DNA of 64,000 nucleotides from Siphonodentalium dalli (Eukaryota > Mollusca > Scaphopoda > Gadilida > Siphonodentaliidae): the NCBI GenBank assembly GCA_032622095.1, contig CP136061.1, positions 25,298,991 through 25,362,990 of the forward strand. Direction: 5' to 3'. A program made the position numbers and the translations under genes. Numbering within the stretch: position 1 is the stretch's first letter; every line of letters begins with the position of its first letter. Below the pieces are notes generated by a model. That model searched no databases, was not told the DNA's origin, and saw only the letters and a program-made list of their open reading frames with translations. Below are positions 44,871 through 57,169 of the stretch, one piece after another.

Positions 44871-46373
44871 CTTTATAAATATCGTAGTCATGTCTGTCGT
44901 GTCTGTTTTCTACGAGTGATTAATCTAATATGCAGCAATTTATGCTATTCATATAATTATGAACATATTATACAGCTTTAAATTTGAATGCATGGTGTTG
45001 CTGATTGTCTTCATTCGGCGAAAGGGTTGCCTAGCTACGAGTTCCCAACTACGTCACCTTTCATCTCTTGTGTTATACAGTTATACATGTATACGCAAAA
45101 TTTACAACTATGGAATATTTAAGTAAAACATATTGTAATTCTTGCCCAGATAATCCCGGCTGATACATTCAATTAACTCCCTTAGTTATTAGAAGCTTTC
45201 GAGAACCAGCCCCTCCCCCAATCATGGATTATGGTCGAAAATGTTATAATTCAAGCTTGTGACAGGTAGGAGCTTGTTCAACCTTTGACTTGAGAAACAT
45301 ATATATAAATGGGGGGGGGGGGGTGTCACTCTTTTTAATTTCAATGCTGTACCTGCATTATTGTTTGGCGCTATAATGAATATTTGCAATCTCAATTGAA
45401 TTAATGTTATCACATGAGCTCGCTCTCAAATTATCAGAGAAATCTCAACAAGCCGGTATCATCCTATAAAAGAATTCTGCATATTTTATTTTTGTTTTGG
45501 ATGACCCTGTTTCCAAGAAATGACAGAAACAAATCAAGTATAAAATCGACCGGCTCTAATCCACTTTTCGAAATGAATTATAACTCGTGAAAAACAGCAA
45601 CATATATCAGACAAGAATTACTCATTTCGGCATCCATGAAAGAAGACATGTTTATGACTGGCCTGAAATTTCTTGATGGCAGTTTGTTTGATAATGGCTT
45701 ATAACTACTCACTGGTGAAATTGACCTCTCGCCCGCAGGTGATTAATTTTGTCAATTATTGGTGTGGCCATGTAAAATACATGTATTTTACATACAGACA
45801 TTACATGCATGTGTGTATCCACCCTAAGTAGGGAGACATTTGTGTGTAAATAACCCACATTAGGGCGACTTTTACATTAGGGCGACCTTTTGTGTGCCCC
45901 CCTAATGTTTAGCGTGTTTTTTAAGTGAATTTAACATGCAAATATATATATTTTTCCTGTCATGTGTGATCTCTGTGACACTATTATTCACCAACAGTCG
46001 ATAGGTTTTGCTCGGAATGAATATTTTAATAGATATATGCAATTAAATTATCGGTAGTTTATATCTGACAGTGTTACAGACCGACATTAGGGGGACCTGG
46101 TTTTACTGTGATAAATACTGTTAATTTGGGAATATGTTTGCATGACGAAGACTGATTATGGGTTATATCTTATAATTAAAACCGCTTACTCAATATCAAC
46201 TTTTAATATTCAAAATCCTGAGATATATTTCGATTTACGTATTTTGCGGTGATATTTTCTATGACACAAGAGATATAGAATTACATCTGAATAAACCATG
46301 CATTAAGTAGACATCCACATTTGTCAGTTACTAATGAGGTTGGATATATAGGTAATTTGGCCCGGAAAATATA

Positions 46374-46377
<4 letters not shown>
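44871..46377. other. No gene recognised
   Basis: AT-rich DNA with a G13-14 run at about 45309-45322 and several 'cattaggg' boxes (45860-45910, 46083). 'ttacatgcatgtgtgtatcc' at about 45804 is the inverse of 42085-42110. Confidence 0.4.
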
Positions 46378-46412
<35 letters not shown>

Positions 46413-46594
46413 GTATATGTGCATTTATTATACTGGAAGATTATCCCTTAACCTCGTCCATTATTATACTGCTCGACACCCAGAATTTATAATTAATGAT
46501 CATTCAATCACCTTCGTCCAATAGTTACCCTTATTACACAATTTTGAAGCAACAACAATGCCCATCTATATATACCTGGTCCGCACACTCATTA

Positions 46595-46740
46595 AACAGG
46601 GGTGGCGGGAAGACAGTCTATATTGGACTAAAGCCGTCCCCTCTCAATATACTACAATTTGTGATTGTTTATCTTGTTCTTTCTATGTTATGTATGTATA
46701 TGTGTATATTGGAAATAAATTATCCTATCCTATATATGCT
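46595..46740 (+). repeat. Retroelement 3' tail with short terminal repeats
   Basis: 'ggggtggcgggaagacagtctat' is followed by 'tatattggaaataaattatcctatcctat'-type sequence: AATAAA then a 5-bp tandem repeat. Same layout as 10325-10445. Confidence 0.45.
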
Positions 46741-46800
46741 ACAGACACTGTTGAATTTGATGTTTACCAACCGGACCGTTGCTAATAAAATAGGTAAATA

Positions 46801-48430
46801 AGTGCTAAGTTTTTGGTTTGTTGCAAATATTCATTTATATATTGAATATTTAAATTGGTGAATACTAGTTTTATTTTTTTCTGCTAACGTACATGTACTA
46901 TTGATAATGGATGACTGAGTGGTGCTTAATTAGTAAGCTTACAGTTTATACCTTCGCGTCGATATTATTTTATATTATGTCGACTGTCCAAGACTCACAA
47001 AGCTATCATGTCAAGTATATTTGCTGTCATATGCATTCAATCTCTATAACTTTATACACGGCGTTTGTCGGTTGAAATAACGTCATTTGACATCGTGCCC
47101 ATCCCAAACATGTTGTGTGGAAGCTACTTCCAGGGCGTGAACAGGCAGAATATTGTCAAAATTCACCCCTTATTTGTACGTGTTAATGCTAGTTTTAAAT
47201 GCTAAAGTACGTGTAAGGTGTGTGTGTTGAGTTTGCAACATGTACGTCACATAGCTTTTGGATGCATGCAGATTGGTCTGACATGTTATGTATGACACGC
47301 GTCTGCGTCCCACGCACACGACTACAGTATACCAAATATAGAAAACCACAGGTCATCATTATGATCTATTTGAACGCTACTATTATTAATTAGCACTATA
47401 TGTATGATAACAATACGTATATAACAAGCTAAATGGTGGATAATACCATGATCGAGCCAAAACATATATATTATCAGACGGATTTTTTTTGTTTTTCGCT
47501 GTTTTACGTCAAGAAGAATGTAAATGGAAGCATCCGGCATACGATATACATGTATGAGCCCGACGGCATCCGGCGTACGCTGGTCTAGCATATGGAATAC
47601 GCCATAACAGACCCCGAATCCGGCGTCCGAAAGGGGGGGGGGGGGGGGTTCGTCACCCTCCGTTTAGACAGTCACATTTCTATTAATTGGATTGTGTATG
47701 TTGCTGTTGTGACTGGAGGTTTGATTTGGGTTTGATTTTCGATACATGTATTGGACATACTATGTTGTTGTTGTTGTGACTGGATGTTTGATTTATGTTT
47801 TCTGTTCGATACGTGTATGGGACATCTGCTGATCTGGCACAGAAAACGAAGGACTTCCGCAATTTGATAAATATATTGGGCCCTGCGTAACTTTGGACTT
47901 GTTAGCTCTATCGTTTTAAAATAGACCCCATTCGTTACGACCAACCTTTTTATTTGCCTCCGAAAGGATGAGCAAGATATCTGAAACAGAAAATAGAGCT
48001 TTGTAAATAAGACACGATTCCAATATTGTTGTGAGTATTGATCAATATTGGTTTTATCTCCACAATACTGTGTTTTATTGGGAGTACGGTGGGATTAACA
48101 ATTACGGGGCTTCATGTTTATGAAATTATTATGTTTCGAAAAGTTTTTTTCTTTGTCAAATGTCACCAGATTTATTGATTAGTGTATACGGTCAGTTGCA
48201 CTTTTTTGCAGTAGGCGCCTTAATTCCCGTATGTAGATCAGTCACACTAGATATTCAGCTTATAAGTGAACGTTCAGATATCCACGATTCAATTGTTTGT
48301 GAAATTTTTTCCGCCGTGGGTTAATCGGTAGTTGGCCTGTGCATGTTCACAGTTAGGTCAACATGACCGCTTTCGCAGATTGCTGCTTCCAGCAACGCAC
48401 TACGTTCATGACTGAACTAGCTCACAGCAA
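46801..48430. other. No gene recognised; G-run and short tandem duplication
   Basis: A G17 run lies at about 47632-47648. Two 65-bp units ('gttgttgtgactgga.gtttgattt', 'tcgata.gtgta') lie at 47701-47832. 'gaccgctttcgcagattgct' at about 48366 also occurs at about 21474. No supportable gene. Confidence 0.45.
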
Positions 48431-48439
48431 GATTGCTAG

Positions 48440-49860
48440 TAAACAAAATGAAAGTGTGAATGACACTGTAGCGCAACTTGGAAAGGGAATAATTTCATAT
48501 GTTACAGTCAATGGAGACATTAGGAATGCTGAAAGTTGATAGGTCTAAGCAATACTAGATTATCAACATATGAAGAGATATACTAGTATACAAAGTAAAA
48601 TCCAAGATGGTTGCTGACAGCTATGATTCCAATGAAATTCAAAAAACATTTGATAGCTTATTGCATCTAGTAGATCTACGGTATATGGGATGCCAAATTG
48701 ACATTTAATAAATAAATGAGCTTAAGCGCAATAAGGAATCTCTTATTGCGTAAGGAATCTCTTATTGTGTTTAAGCGCAATAGGGAATATACTTATTGCG
48801 CTTAAGCGCAATAAGGAATATTCTTATTGCGCTTGAGCACAATAAGATCTAATTGCGCTTAAGCGCAATAAGAATATTATATACAATCTCTTATTGTGCA
48901 AGGAATCTCTTATTGCGCTTAAGCTCAATATTGCACTTAAGCGCAATAAGGAATTTCTTATTGCGCTTAAGCGCAATAAGAGCTACAGTAATTGCGCTAA
49001 AGCGCAATAAGAAGATTCCTTATTGTGCTTGAGCGCAATAAGAGATTCCTTATTGTGCTTAAGCGCAATAAGGAATTTCCTTATTGAAGGAATTTCCTTA
49101 TTTCGCTTAAGCTCAATTATTTATTAAATGTCAATTTGGCTTCCCATAGATCTATATCAAGATTAATATAAAGTTTGGTGATGATAGGATGAGGGAAGTG
49201 GACTGTAGGGTGTGCCAAAGGATTTAGTTATGCAAAGAGTAAAATACAAGATGGCTGCCAGCGGACATGTTTTATTGCAAAATGACCCCAAAAGTATTCG
49301 TTCCCATCTACATTTCAATGATAACAGCCATGACAAATTTCATGATGATCCCATCAAAGGTACGACCTGTAGCCCGTACCAAAGGATTTAGTCATGCAAA
49401 GACTAAAAACCAGGATGGCGGCCATATTTTATGGCCGAATGACTCCAAAATGACTCGTTCCCATCTGTATGTCAATATTAACATTTATACAAATTTCATG
49501 ATGATCCAACCAAAGGTACAACCTGTAGCCTGTGTCAAAGGATTTAGTCATGCAAAGAGTAAAATCCAAGATGGCTGCTGGTGGCCATGGTTTTTGGCCG
49601 AATGACCCCCAACATGACTTGTTCCCATCTATATGTCATTATTAACATAAATGACAAATTTCATGATGATCAGACAAACAGTACAACCTGTGGCCCGTGC
49701 TAATGGATTGAATTCTTAAATCCAAGATGGCTGCTGGTGGCCATGTTTTTTTCCAAATGACCCCAAAATGAATCGTCCCTATCTACATGTCAATTTCAAC
49801 AACTATGACAAATTTCATAATGATCCGACCAAAGGTACAACCTGCAGCCCGTGCTAAAGG
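48440..49860. repeat. Second satellite array (same family as 34925-37745)
   Basis: Opens with 'gaaagtgtgaatgacactgta', then 'agtaaaatccaagatggttgctg', followed by about four full units at 49190-49860. The array is interrupted by the palindrome-cored element at 48679-49148 and cut at 49861 by a LINE fragment. Confidence 0.8.
48679..49148. mobile_element. Fold-back element with palindromic (TTGCGCTTAAGCGCAA)n core and 6-bp target duplication
   Basis: GATCTA flanks both sides (48673-48678, 49149-49154). The ends 'tgggatgccaaattgacatt' and 'aatgtcaatttggcttccca' are inverted repeats of about 45 bp. Between them about 14 copies of a perfect palindrome around TTGCGCTTAAGCGCAA are joined by 'aaggaat/attcctt' spacers. 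The undisturbed site exists at about 35730-35760 in the other satellite array (GATCAA once). Confidence 0.8.
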
Positions 49861-49861
49861 A

Positions 49862-50276
49862 AATTGTTGACGATTCATAAAAATCCAATGGATGGCCCGA
49901 TTTTGTACTCGTTCAATTTTAGTTATGGTTTCTGAAGTATGAGGGGACCAAATTGCAGCGGCATACTCTAACTTTTGTCTAACCATGGCCTGATAAGCTG
50001 CTTTCTTGAGTGCTTTATTTTGTGTTTTGACATTCCTTTTTAGGAATTTCAGGGACTGATTTGCAGTTAAAGTTGTTCGTTGTATGTGGGCATTGAATGA
50101 GAGATTGCTTGTGATGTCGATTCCCAAATATCGCGCATTATTGACATGATCAAGTACATTTGTACTTGATAGTGTAGGATGTAGTCATAAATTATGTGTT
50201 TTGCTTTGCGGCTGACTGTGAGGACTTGACATTTTGAGGGGTTAAATCTGTGAAGGCATTGCAATCATGTTAGCAA
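49862..50276 (-). pseudogene. LINE reverse-transcriptase fragment
   Basis: The minus-strand translation gives FNPSKCQVLTVSRK and, after a frameshift, GIDITSNLSFNAHI and KKAAYQAMVRQKLEYAAAIW. This is the palm/thumb end of a non-LTR RT of the Jockey/CR1 type. It is a different family from the 42-44 kb LINE. It abuts the satellite at 49861. Confidence 0.7.
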
Positions 50277-50508
50277 ACTATCCACAATTTTATCGGACCT
50301 GATTCCTCCATTTACGATTGAATAATGGTTTTGCTGCACATTCTACATGTACAAGTGCCAGTAGCTTATTAAGCGAAATTCAGCTTAACATTTACTATGG
50401 GGAATCAAAGTTTATTGATAAGCAAACCATATAAAAAGTCCAAATATGCCAATATGCATTCAATAAACATGAATACAATACAATTTCAATAAATATGATA
50501 AAATCATC

Positions 50509-50953
50509 TTAAGGGGGAGGTCAAGTGACCAATTTTGAATGGGGATTTCTGTGCAAATCTGCAGAGCAAAAGTTACAGAGTTGCACATACTTCTGAGTCT
50601 GACTTGAAGTGGTATTGGAAAAACAGGTATTTATCTGGCAGGTCCGCTTGGAACTTGTTCCATTGCAATGTTGGTGTATTTATTTTTGAATTTTATATTT
50701 ATTTTTCAAATGTACATGTACCGGGTAGGTCAATTGATGTAATTCCAGAACAAAATTCTCAAAATAATATTTATTGCAAAATTTTATAATTTACCAAGCG
50801 GAACCGCCAGATAAATATCTGTTGTTTCCAATACCACATCAAGTCACACTCAGAAGTATATGCAACTCTATAAGACTGTAACTTATAAGACTGTAACTCC
50901 GGAGATTTGCATGGAAATCCCATTCAAAATTGTTCACGTGACTTTCCCCTTAA
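50509..50953. mobile_element. TTAA inverted-repeat element, family E
   Basis: Begins TTAAGGGGGAGGTCAAGTGA and ends in the inverse (tcacgtgactttccccttaa), with arms of about 140 bp sharing 'ttttgaatggg', 'gcaaatct' and 'ggtattggaaa' in opposite orientation. A lone arm of the family is at 60750-60882. Confidence 0.75.
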
Positions 50954-51399
50954 TATTCACTATAGAATCATATCATTTTAATATCATATATCTGTATTAT
51001 TAGTTAAAATTATTAGTGGACCTGGAAGCTACCGGTATAGATTAATAGGAACCTATGTGTCTATCAATTACTTTAATATGGTGCACAGCTTTGAATAAAT
51101 TCTTAAATTAGTTGTGCAGCTCGTGCCGTTGTCGGATTTTAAATAACTTGTTAAAATGTAACTATTATCTCAAGTGATTCAGAAGAACTTGGGATGCATT
51201 TTTTTGGGATATTTTAAATTTAGTTTTTCAAATAAAACCTTTCTCTCTAATATACATGAATGTTGACATAACAATAAAAATGCACTTCGATTTCACAGAC
51301 ATTATACAATTGGAGCGTTTTCTGTCATCTTAATCTATTTTAGGTCTTTTGTATTGTAATGCCTCAATAGCCAATCAGTGCGTGCTCAACATCATGGGG

Positions 51400-51860
51400 G
51401 CAAATATCTTATAAGAGTCTTGGGAACACCAAGTTTGATGTAACATTGGCATTCAAAATTTGAGTATAACGATCCATATAATTGTAGTTTGGTATCAGCT
51501 ACTTTCTTTGGTAAAAACTTTAACTGTTCAATTAATGCTGTTGATTGAAAGTTACTGTACGTATTTTATCTTCTAGGTCATTATTTATCAAGGATTTACT
51601 AGTAGTATATACATGTAGCTTAATTTGGATCATCAGTTGTTGTATACCATCATCATGATACCAAGATTTTGGTCCACCTTCAATTACATATGTAGATACT
51701 GGACGACCTCATAAACGTCTTTTAAAAAATTATCATGTGGAAGTTGAAGGAGTCGTATTAAATATTTCACAGCTTGTTTCAAAATAAAACTGTATAAAGG
51801 CTGTCTTCCTAATTCACATTTACTGGCTAAATTAGATGCCTTCTTCCTCTGAATTCCAAG
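51400..51860 (-). pseudogene. Decayed LINE fragment (low confidence)
   Basis: The minus strand contains a KCELGRQPLYSFILKQAVKY-like stretch resembling the post-RT segment of the 42-44 kb LINE (GELGRHPLIIEIK). It is followed by many stops. Similarity is by eye. Confidence 0.4.
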
Positions 51861-51899
51861 GACATATTGGACAAAACTGTGTACATATTATTTCAAAAG

Positions 51900-52880
51900 G
51901 TGTTTCGGTGGATTATCTCTTTATGTAACAATTTTGAAATAGTTTTGTGGGTATAAAATAATAGATATGAATTAAATACCTATGTCTGGAAATGCTTCTA
52001 TCAATTAATATTGATTTTATTTCGAATATTTTATTTAAAAATGAGATTATTAAGTGAGACGCTTTATCGTTCTATATTTAGAACACACCATATAGCGATA
52101 GAGATCATAAGTGTGTTCACAAAGCTATGATCCGAACGTCAGATGTCCCAGATTGATTTTGTTTGTATTGTTTTAGTCCATATACATGTAGTTAAAAGAG
52201 ATGAGTCTAATTAAGGTTTATTTGTTCCTGGTTATGAATAATACGATTCATTTGGAAATCCCGGACAGGAAATGATTCTATCAATTAACAGTGATTTTAG
52301 TTATCATTTTATTCAATCAATGGGACACTTATTTGTTCTATATATAGGCCTAGCACTTTTAGATAGAAGCTTGCAGTGCGGTGCTCCGAATGAGTATATA
52401 TGTTGTAATATTTAGTGCGAATCAAGTACATAAGACATAGAGTGTAGCAAACGCTTATTTTTCAATGATTAAAATAACTGAAAATAACCACACAAAAAAA
52501 AAACTCAAAAAATAAAGACAGTTGTGAATATCAGGGACCATTATTGAACGACACAGAGTTATTTTATAAGATAACAAATCTAAATAAAATCGATATTAAT
52601 TGATAGACCGCATTTCCGGACAGGGGTTTTCGATTCGTATCTATTGTTCATACTCAGAAACTATATAGACCATGTATCGGAAGAGATAATCCACCTTAAC
52701 TTCTATTGTTCGTTAGCTAAACAACTACACGTTTTTAAGCCAGAAAATAATCGAAATATAATCAATACTAATCGATAGAAGCATTTCCGGACAGGGGTCT
52801 TCGAAGTTCGATTCATATTTCATATGTTATACCCCGGTAACTATATAACACATGTTTACACAGAGATAGACCATCTTTAA
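51900..52880. mobile_element. TTAA family B, copy 2, with a nested second copy
   Basis: The left arm has 'tggattatctctttatgtaac' and the right end 'gagatagaccatctttaa'. A second set of arms inside (about 52210-52706, ending 'gagataatccaccttaac') shows a related element inserted in it. Confidence 0.65.
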
Positions 52881-53179
52881 AATAGTGTTCAAGGTCAAAT
52901 TATAAATCCATGCTGATCCATACATGTATACCGTAATTGGTTTCACTAATGTATCCAATACATGCATGCTATTTTGTTTCTGTTAGAAACATCAAAGTCA
53001 AGTTTGTGTATCTGCGGCATGTGAATCGATAATCAATAAAATATATAAATTTGAAGGTGTCCCCCACAACCCTGTGATGCTGGATATGCATGTGGACGGT
53101 ATATTGCCCTTATGCATGTGAAATATACAGATCCAGTAAGCTTTTTATTTTCTGAAATATCTGACACTACCGTGTATCT

Positions 53180-53310
53180 GTGCGCATTCAGTATGGTATG
53201 GTATGATTTTATTCTGCAATATATTGATATGAATACAAAATGCAATACAATATTTGTGACTATATATTGCATGGAGATGACGTAGTCTCGAGGACCGTCT
53301 TCCCGTCACC
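53180..53310 (-). repeat. Retroelement 3' tail, inverted
   Basis: On the minus strand 'ggtgacgggaagacggtcc' leads to 'gaataaaatcataccatacc': AATAAA followed by a 5-bp tandem repeat. Same layout as 10325-10445 and 46595-46740. Confidence 0.45.
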
Positions 53311-54178
53311 TCCATGTGCTGATAAATAATAATTATTGGCGAGAAGTCAGGTGATGATTTCATTAAACATATATACAAGTATATTAATAAAGTTATATTT
53401 ATATGTCCCTGGTCCATATATAATGTATATTAATTACACATATTTAAGTTTTGATGAGTACAGGAGTGTCGATTTTGGCTGTGGGGGTTAATTAATCATT
53501 ATTGGAGTTAGCACGGAACTGTCTACAATCATGGCACTTGGTATTATTACATTTGACATTTGACGGATACATTTCTATCTTTGATTTGATCAAAAGTGAT
53601 TTGAATATGGTTCTTGGTGTGAGCTTTCTTAGATTTTTGTGGAGGCTAGACCATATGTTGATGAACGAAAAAACCGGAGTTCAGTGGAAAATGATGTTTT
53701 AGGTGTTTGACAAGCGAGGTCACCGCGTTGTGTCGTTCTACTGCCTTGTTGTGTGGAAATATGAGGTAAATGCATTTGGTAGTGCATTATAAAAGTATCA
53801 ACGCCTGTTAAAAGTATTCCAACTCATACTACTACATATATGTACATGTAGATGATTATATTACAACCCTGAAAAGACAAAAAAGTCATACAAATATAAG
53901 CACCACGCCATCACCACAACATTTTGTTAACTATTTTTATCTCATAACTTTTATATGAGCCAGATGTAATGAAACGCTTGTTTCTAGTGTGAATAACATA
54001 ATTATTTATAAATTATTTAGGCGGGAACATACAGGCCCTTCTAGTCTATATATTACAATTCGTGTAGTTATCGACATATATTTTTCGCCCTTCCATCTTC
54101 CATGTTAGATAGGTGTTATTTGGAATTTCAAATGAGCCATGCGCGCTTGATATATTTTCAGCTTGAGAACACATCGGC

Positions 54179-57169
54179 ATGGCTGATAAAAGAGAGTCTG
54201 GCCGAGTGAAAGAACTACAACAGAAGAGAGTGTTAGATCCAGCGGCCAGACGTCGCCGACAACGCAAAGCATTAGAAGCTTTAGAGCAGGATAACTTCCA
54301 GGATGATCCACATGGAGACCTCAAGATGAGCAAAAGGTACATCAGCCCTTCAATCTTTATTCCGAGTATAAAGCAAATTAAAGATGGATTATCTCTTCAT
54401 ATGTGACCCGCCATATCAAATCCAGTCGTAAGTCGGGATTTTTTTTTACCCTGTGCCAATGCATTCTCTTATATATGCGAGTCGACCATAGGTCGCCTCG
54501 CATATATAAGAGAATACATTGGCCTAACAATTTTTTACAATTTTAATAATTTGTTCTTGTATTCTTTAACAATTTATAATTTCACCCATACAGAGCCCTA
54601 GACAAACATGAGCAGACGACACTCTTCTATATTCTTCTATATATGTTTGGGGCTCCCTGCAGGGTAATGGATGCTTTTTATTTTATGTCCTAAAAATTGT
54701 AAGAAACATTTATTTAAAAAAAATGACAAAAATGGCCGACTCGCATATATTAGAGAATGCATTGGCACAGGGTAAAAAAATCCCGACTTACGACTGGATT
54801 TGATATGGCGGGTCACATATAACAATTTTGAAATAGCTTCGTGGGTATAAAATAATAAATATGAACTGAAGACCTATGTTCGGAAACGCTTCTATCAATT
54901 AATATTGATTTTATTTCGAATATTTTATTATAAAATGAGATGATTAAATGGGACACTTTATTGTTCTATTTTTAGAACAGACCATTCAGGAGATACCACA
55001 TAGCGATATAGATCATTAGCGTGTCCCCGTAGCTATGCTCCGAACGTCAAATGTCCCTGATTGATTGTTTGTATTGTTGTATTACATAGTTATATGCGAC
55101 AATGAGACTAATTAACGATTATTTGTGAAAAAATTACACAATAAAATTTCGGGTCTATGTTAACAGTAATCAATATTGTTCGTTACCTAAATAACCACAC
55201 GTTATTAGACCAGAACATATTCGAAATATAATCAATGTTATCGATAGAAGCATTTCCGGACAGGGGTCTTCGATTCTCATCTAATATTTTATACCCCGGT
55301 AACTGTATAACACATGTTTACAAAGAGATAGACCATCTTTGAGTATCATTTAATCTAAAACTGCAGACCTAAATCCTTCAATTAAATATATTTTCATTTG
55401 TGGTTTTTAAGCACTGCAAATAATTATATGTATAAGTTTTTATAACGATTTGTTTACTCGTGAAATCTCTTATGACTAAGTTTACTTAAAAACTTTAATT
55501 ATCATTGGCCGACTGGAAGAAAGTAATATATTCCCATTTGTGATGTTAGATTCCTATTTTTCTACCATACAATGATACTGCAGTGTATTCCATTCTATCT
55601 TAAAGTGATGTGAAACACTCCGGTATGGTGATCAAATATAAATGGAGAACAATCTTGTTCAAAGTAGTAATTTTTACAAATATTATATCCAAATTGACAA
55701 CACACACCGTCATTCTTATATACTAATTAAATGCAGTGACTCTTGATGGCGAAATCGATTTCGTTAGTTTATCGCCGATAAATGCGTCCCGAGTCGAGTA
55801 GTAAATATTTACATTTGAGCGTAGTTCAGACGATGTTTTCTATGGAGTGGTACGGTCGATTTGCTGCAGATTTCGGTGATGTTAGTAGAATGGTATACAT
55901 TCCTCCAGTTGGCATATGGCCTGGATACTAACTGATGAGTTTCATGCACCCGAACAAATACACAATATGTCTTTAATTCCATTAGATCTGCATTATTATT
56001 ATCCATACATAAACTTTTATTTATTTATCATAAAATATCATATAAACTACTGTCCCTTTAATGCTGACCAACTCCGCAAAGCTATACTCTCACTTTTTAA
56101 ATTTCGAACTTGAAACACACTCACTTTTTAATTTTCATTGAGTCTCGAGAATCATCATATTTGTTGTTTTGACGTTATATTCACTCAAATGTTTTATATG
56201 GCTGTTATGAACAAAATATATTAAAGTGATGTGAAACATTCCGGTAGGGTTATAAAATATAAATGAAGAATAATCTTGCTCAAAGTAGTCATTTTTACAA
56301 ATATTATATCCAAATTGACAACTCACACCGTCATTCTTATATATTTATTACATGCATTGAATCTTGATGGCGAAATCGTTTTCGTTAGTTTATCGCTAAT
56401 AGTTGCGTCCCGAATCGAGATGTAAATAGTTACAATTGAGCGTAGTTCAGATGTTGTCTTCTATGGAGTGGTACGGTCGATTTTCTTGAGATTTTCGGCG
56501 ATATTAGTAGAATACTGTATCCTCCAGCTGGCATAGCACCTGAATACTAACTTATCAAATTCACACACCCGAATTAGTCCATAATATGTCTTTAAATGCA
56601 AAACAAACAAAACCAAACTGCAGCTAGAGTACCAACTGGGATCCTTTAGTTTCATGCTCAAGTAATTCGTTGCAGGAAAAAACATTAATTGAACTGAATT
56701 TTTAAATGGCATTCAGGCCTGTCTGGCTATGAACATTTGCTCCGATAATAATTCATAATTAATTATCACGCACCAGAAAAGTCCATAATATACCTTTAAT
56801 TGTCGTATTTAAGCTGAATAAATTCTATTCTATTTTATATATTTTATTTTCAAAAGGGCGCCAAAATTTGAAGAATCCATCAACGGTGAATCGAGCGCCA
56901 CCAAGAAGAAACGTAGATCTAAGTCAGACCATTTCAAACAGAGACACAGAAAAACCTTTACTGCCCTCCTCGAGGAGCAAATGACACCAGAGGACGGTCC
57001 GAATTACTTCTCGGCATGCGTAAAGCCATCGACGTTACCTCCAAGACATTTCTGTGCAGTGTGCGGATTTCCTTCTAATTATACATGTGTTCAGTGCGGG
57101 ACTCGGTATTGCACTGTTCGGTGTCTCGGTACTCATCAGGATACGCGGTGTCTCAAATATACAGCTTGA
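54179..57169 (+). CDS. ZNHIT1: ZNHIT1: zinc-finger HIT protein, subunit of the SRCAP/SWR1 remodeller
   Basis: Two coding exons, 54179-54336 and 56857-57169 (intron 54337-56856, GTACAT...TTTTCAAAAG), give 156 residues, close to the roughly 154 of vertebrate ZNHIT1. The N-terminus is basic (KELQQKRVLDPAARRRRQRK) and leads into ALEALEQDNFQDDPH. The middle has SDHFKQRHRKTFTALLEEQ. The C-terminus is a zf-HIT domain (from about residue 116) with all the Cys/His ligands: FCAVCG, YTCVQCG, YCTVRCLGTHQDTRC. The protein belongs to the nuclear complex that exchanges H2A.Z into nucleosomes. The intron is largely transposon sequence but splice sites and frame are intact. The 3' end of the gene is tandemly repeated downstream. 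Confidence 0.95.
54378..55342. mobile_element. TTAA family B, copy 3, in ZNHIT1 intron
   Basis: TTAAAGATGGATTATCTCTT at the left, 'agagatagaccatctttga' at the right. It starts 41 bp after the donor site and is split by the TA-flanked element at 54402-54817. Confidence 0.8.
54402..54817. mobile_element. TA-flanked inverted-repeat element nested in family B copy
   Basis: TIRs TGTGACCCGCCATATCAAAT and its exact reverse complement, with arms of about 80 bp including 'ccctgtgccaatgcattctc'. Flanking TA is at 54400-54401 and 54818-54819. Removing one TA and the element restores 'cttcatataacaatttt', as found in the uninterrupted copy at about 58174. Confidence 0.85.
55600..55976. mobile_element. 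TTAA family C element, copy 1, ZNHIT1 intron
   Basis: TTAAAGTGATGTGAAACA...AATATGTCTTTAA, 377 bp. Long arms are not visible, only TTAAAG-type ends. Matches copy 2 along its whole length. Confidence 0.7.
56221..56595. mobile_element. TTAA family C element, copy 2, ZNHIT1 intron
   Basis: 375 bp in the same orientation as copy 1, for example 'tacaaatattatatccaaat' and 'atggagtggtacggtcgatt' in both. A partial third end lies at about 56765-56801. Confidence 0.7.

Noticed and set aside
48715-49130. Regular short repeats resembling a CRISPR array
   Set aside because: The repeat is a perfect palindrome with almost no unique spacer, sits in a eukaryotic inverted-repeat element with a target duplication, and has no cas genes nearby.
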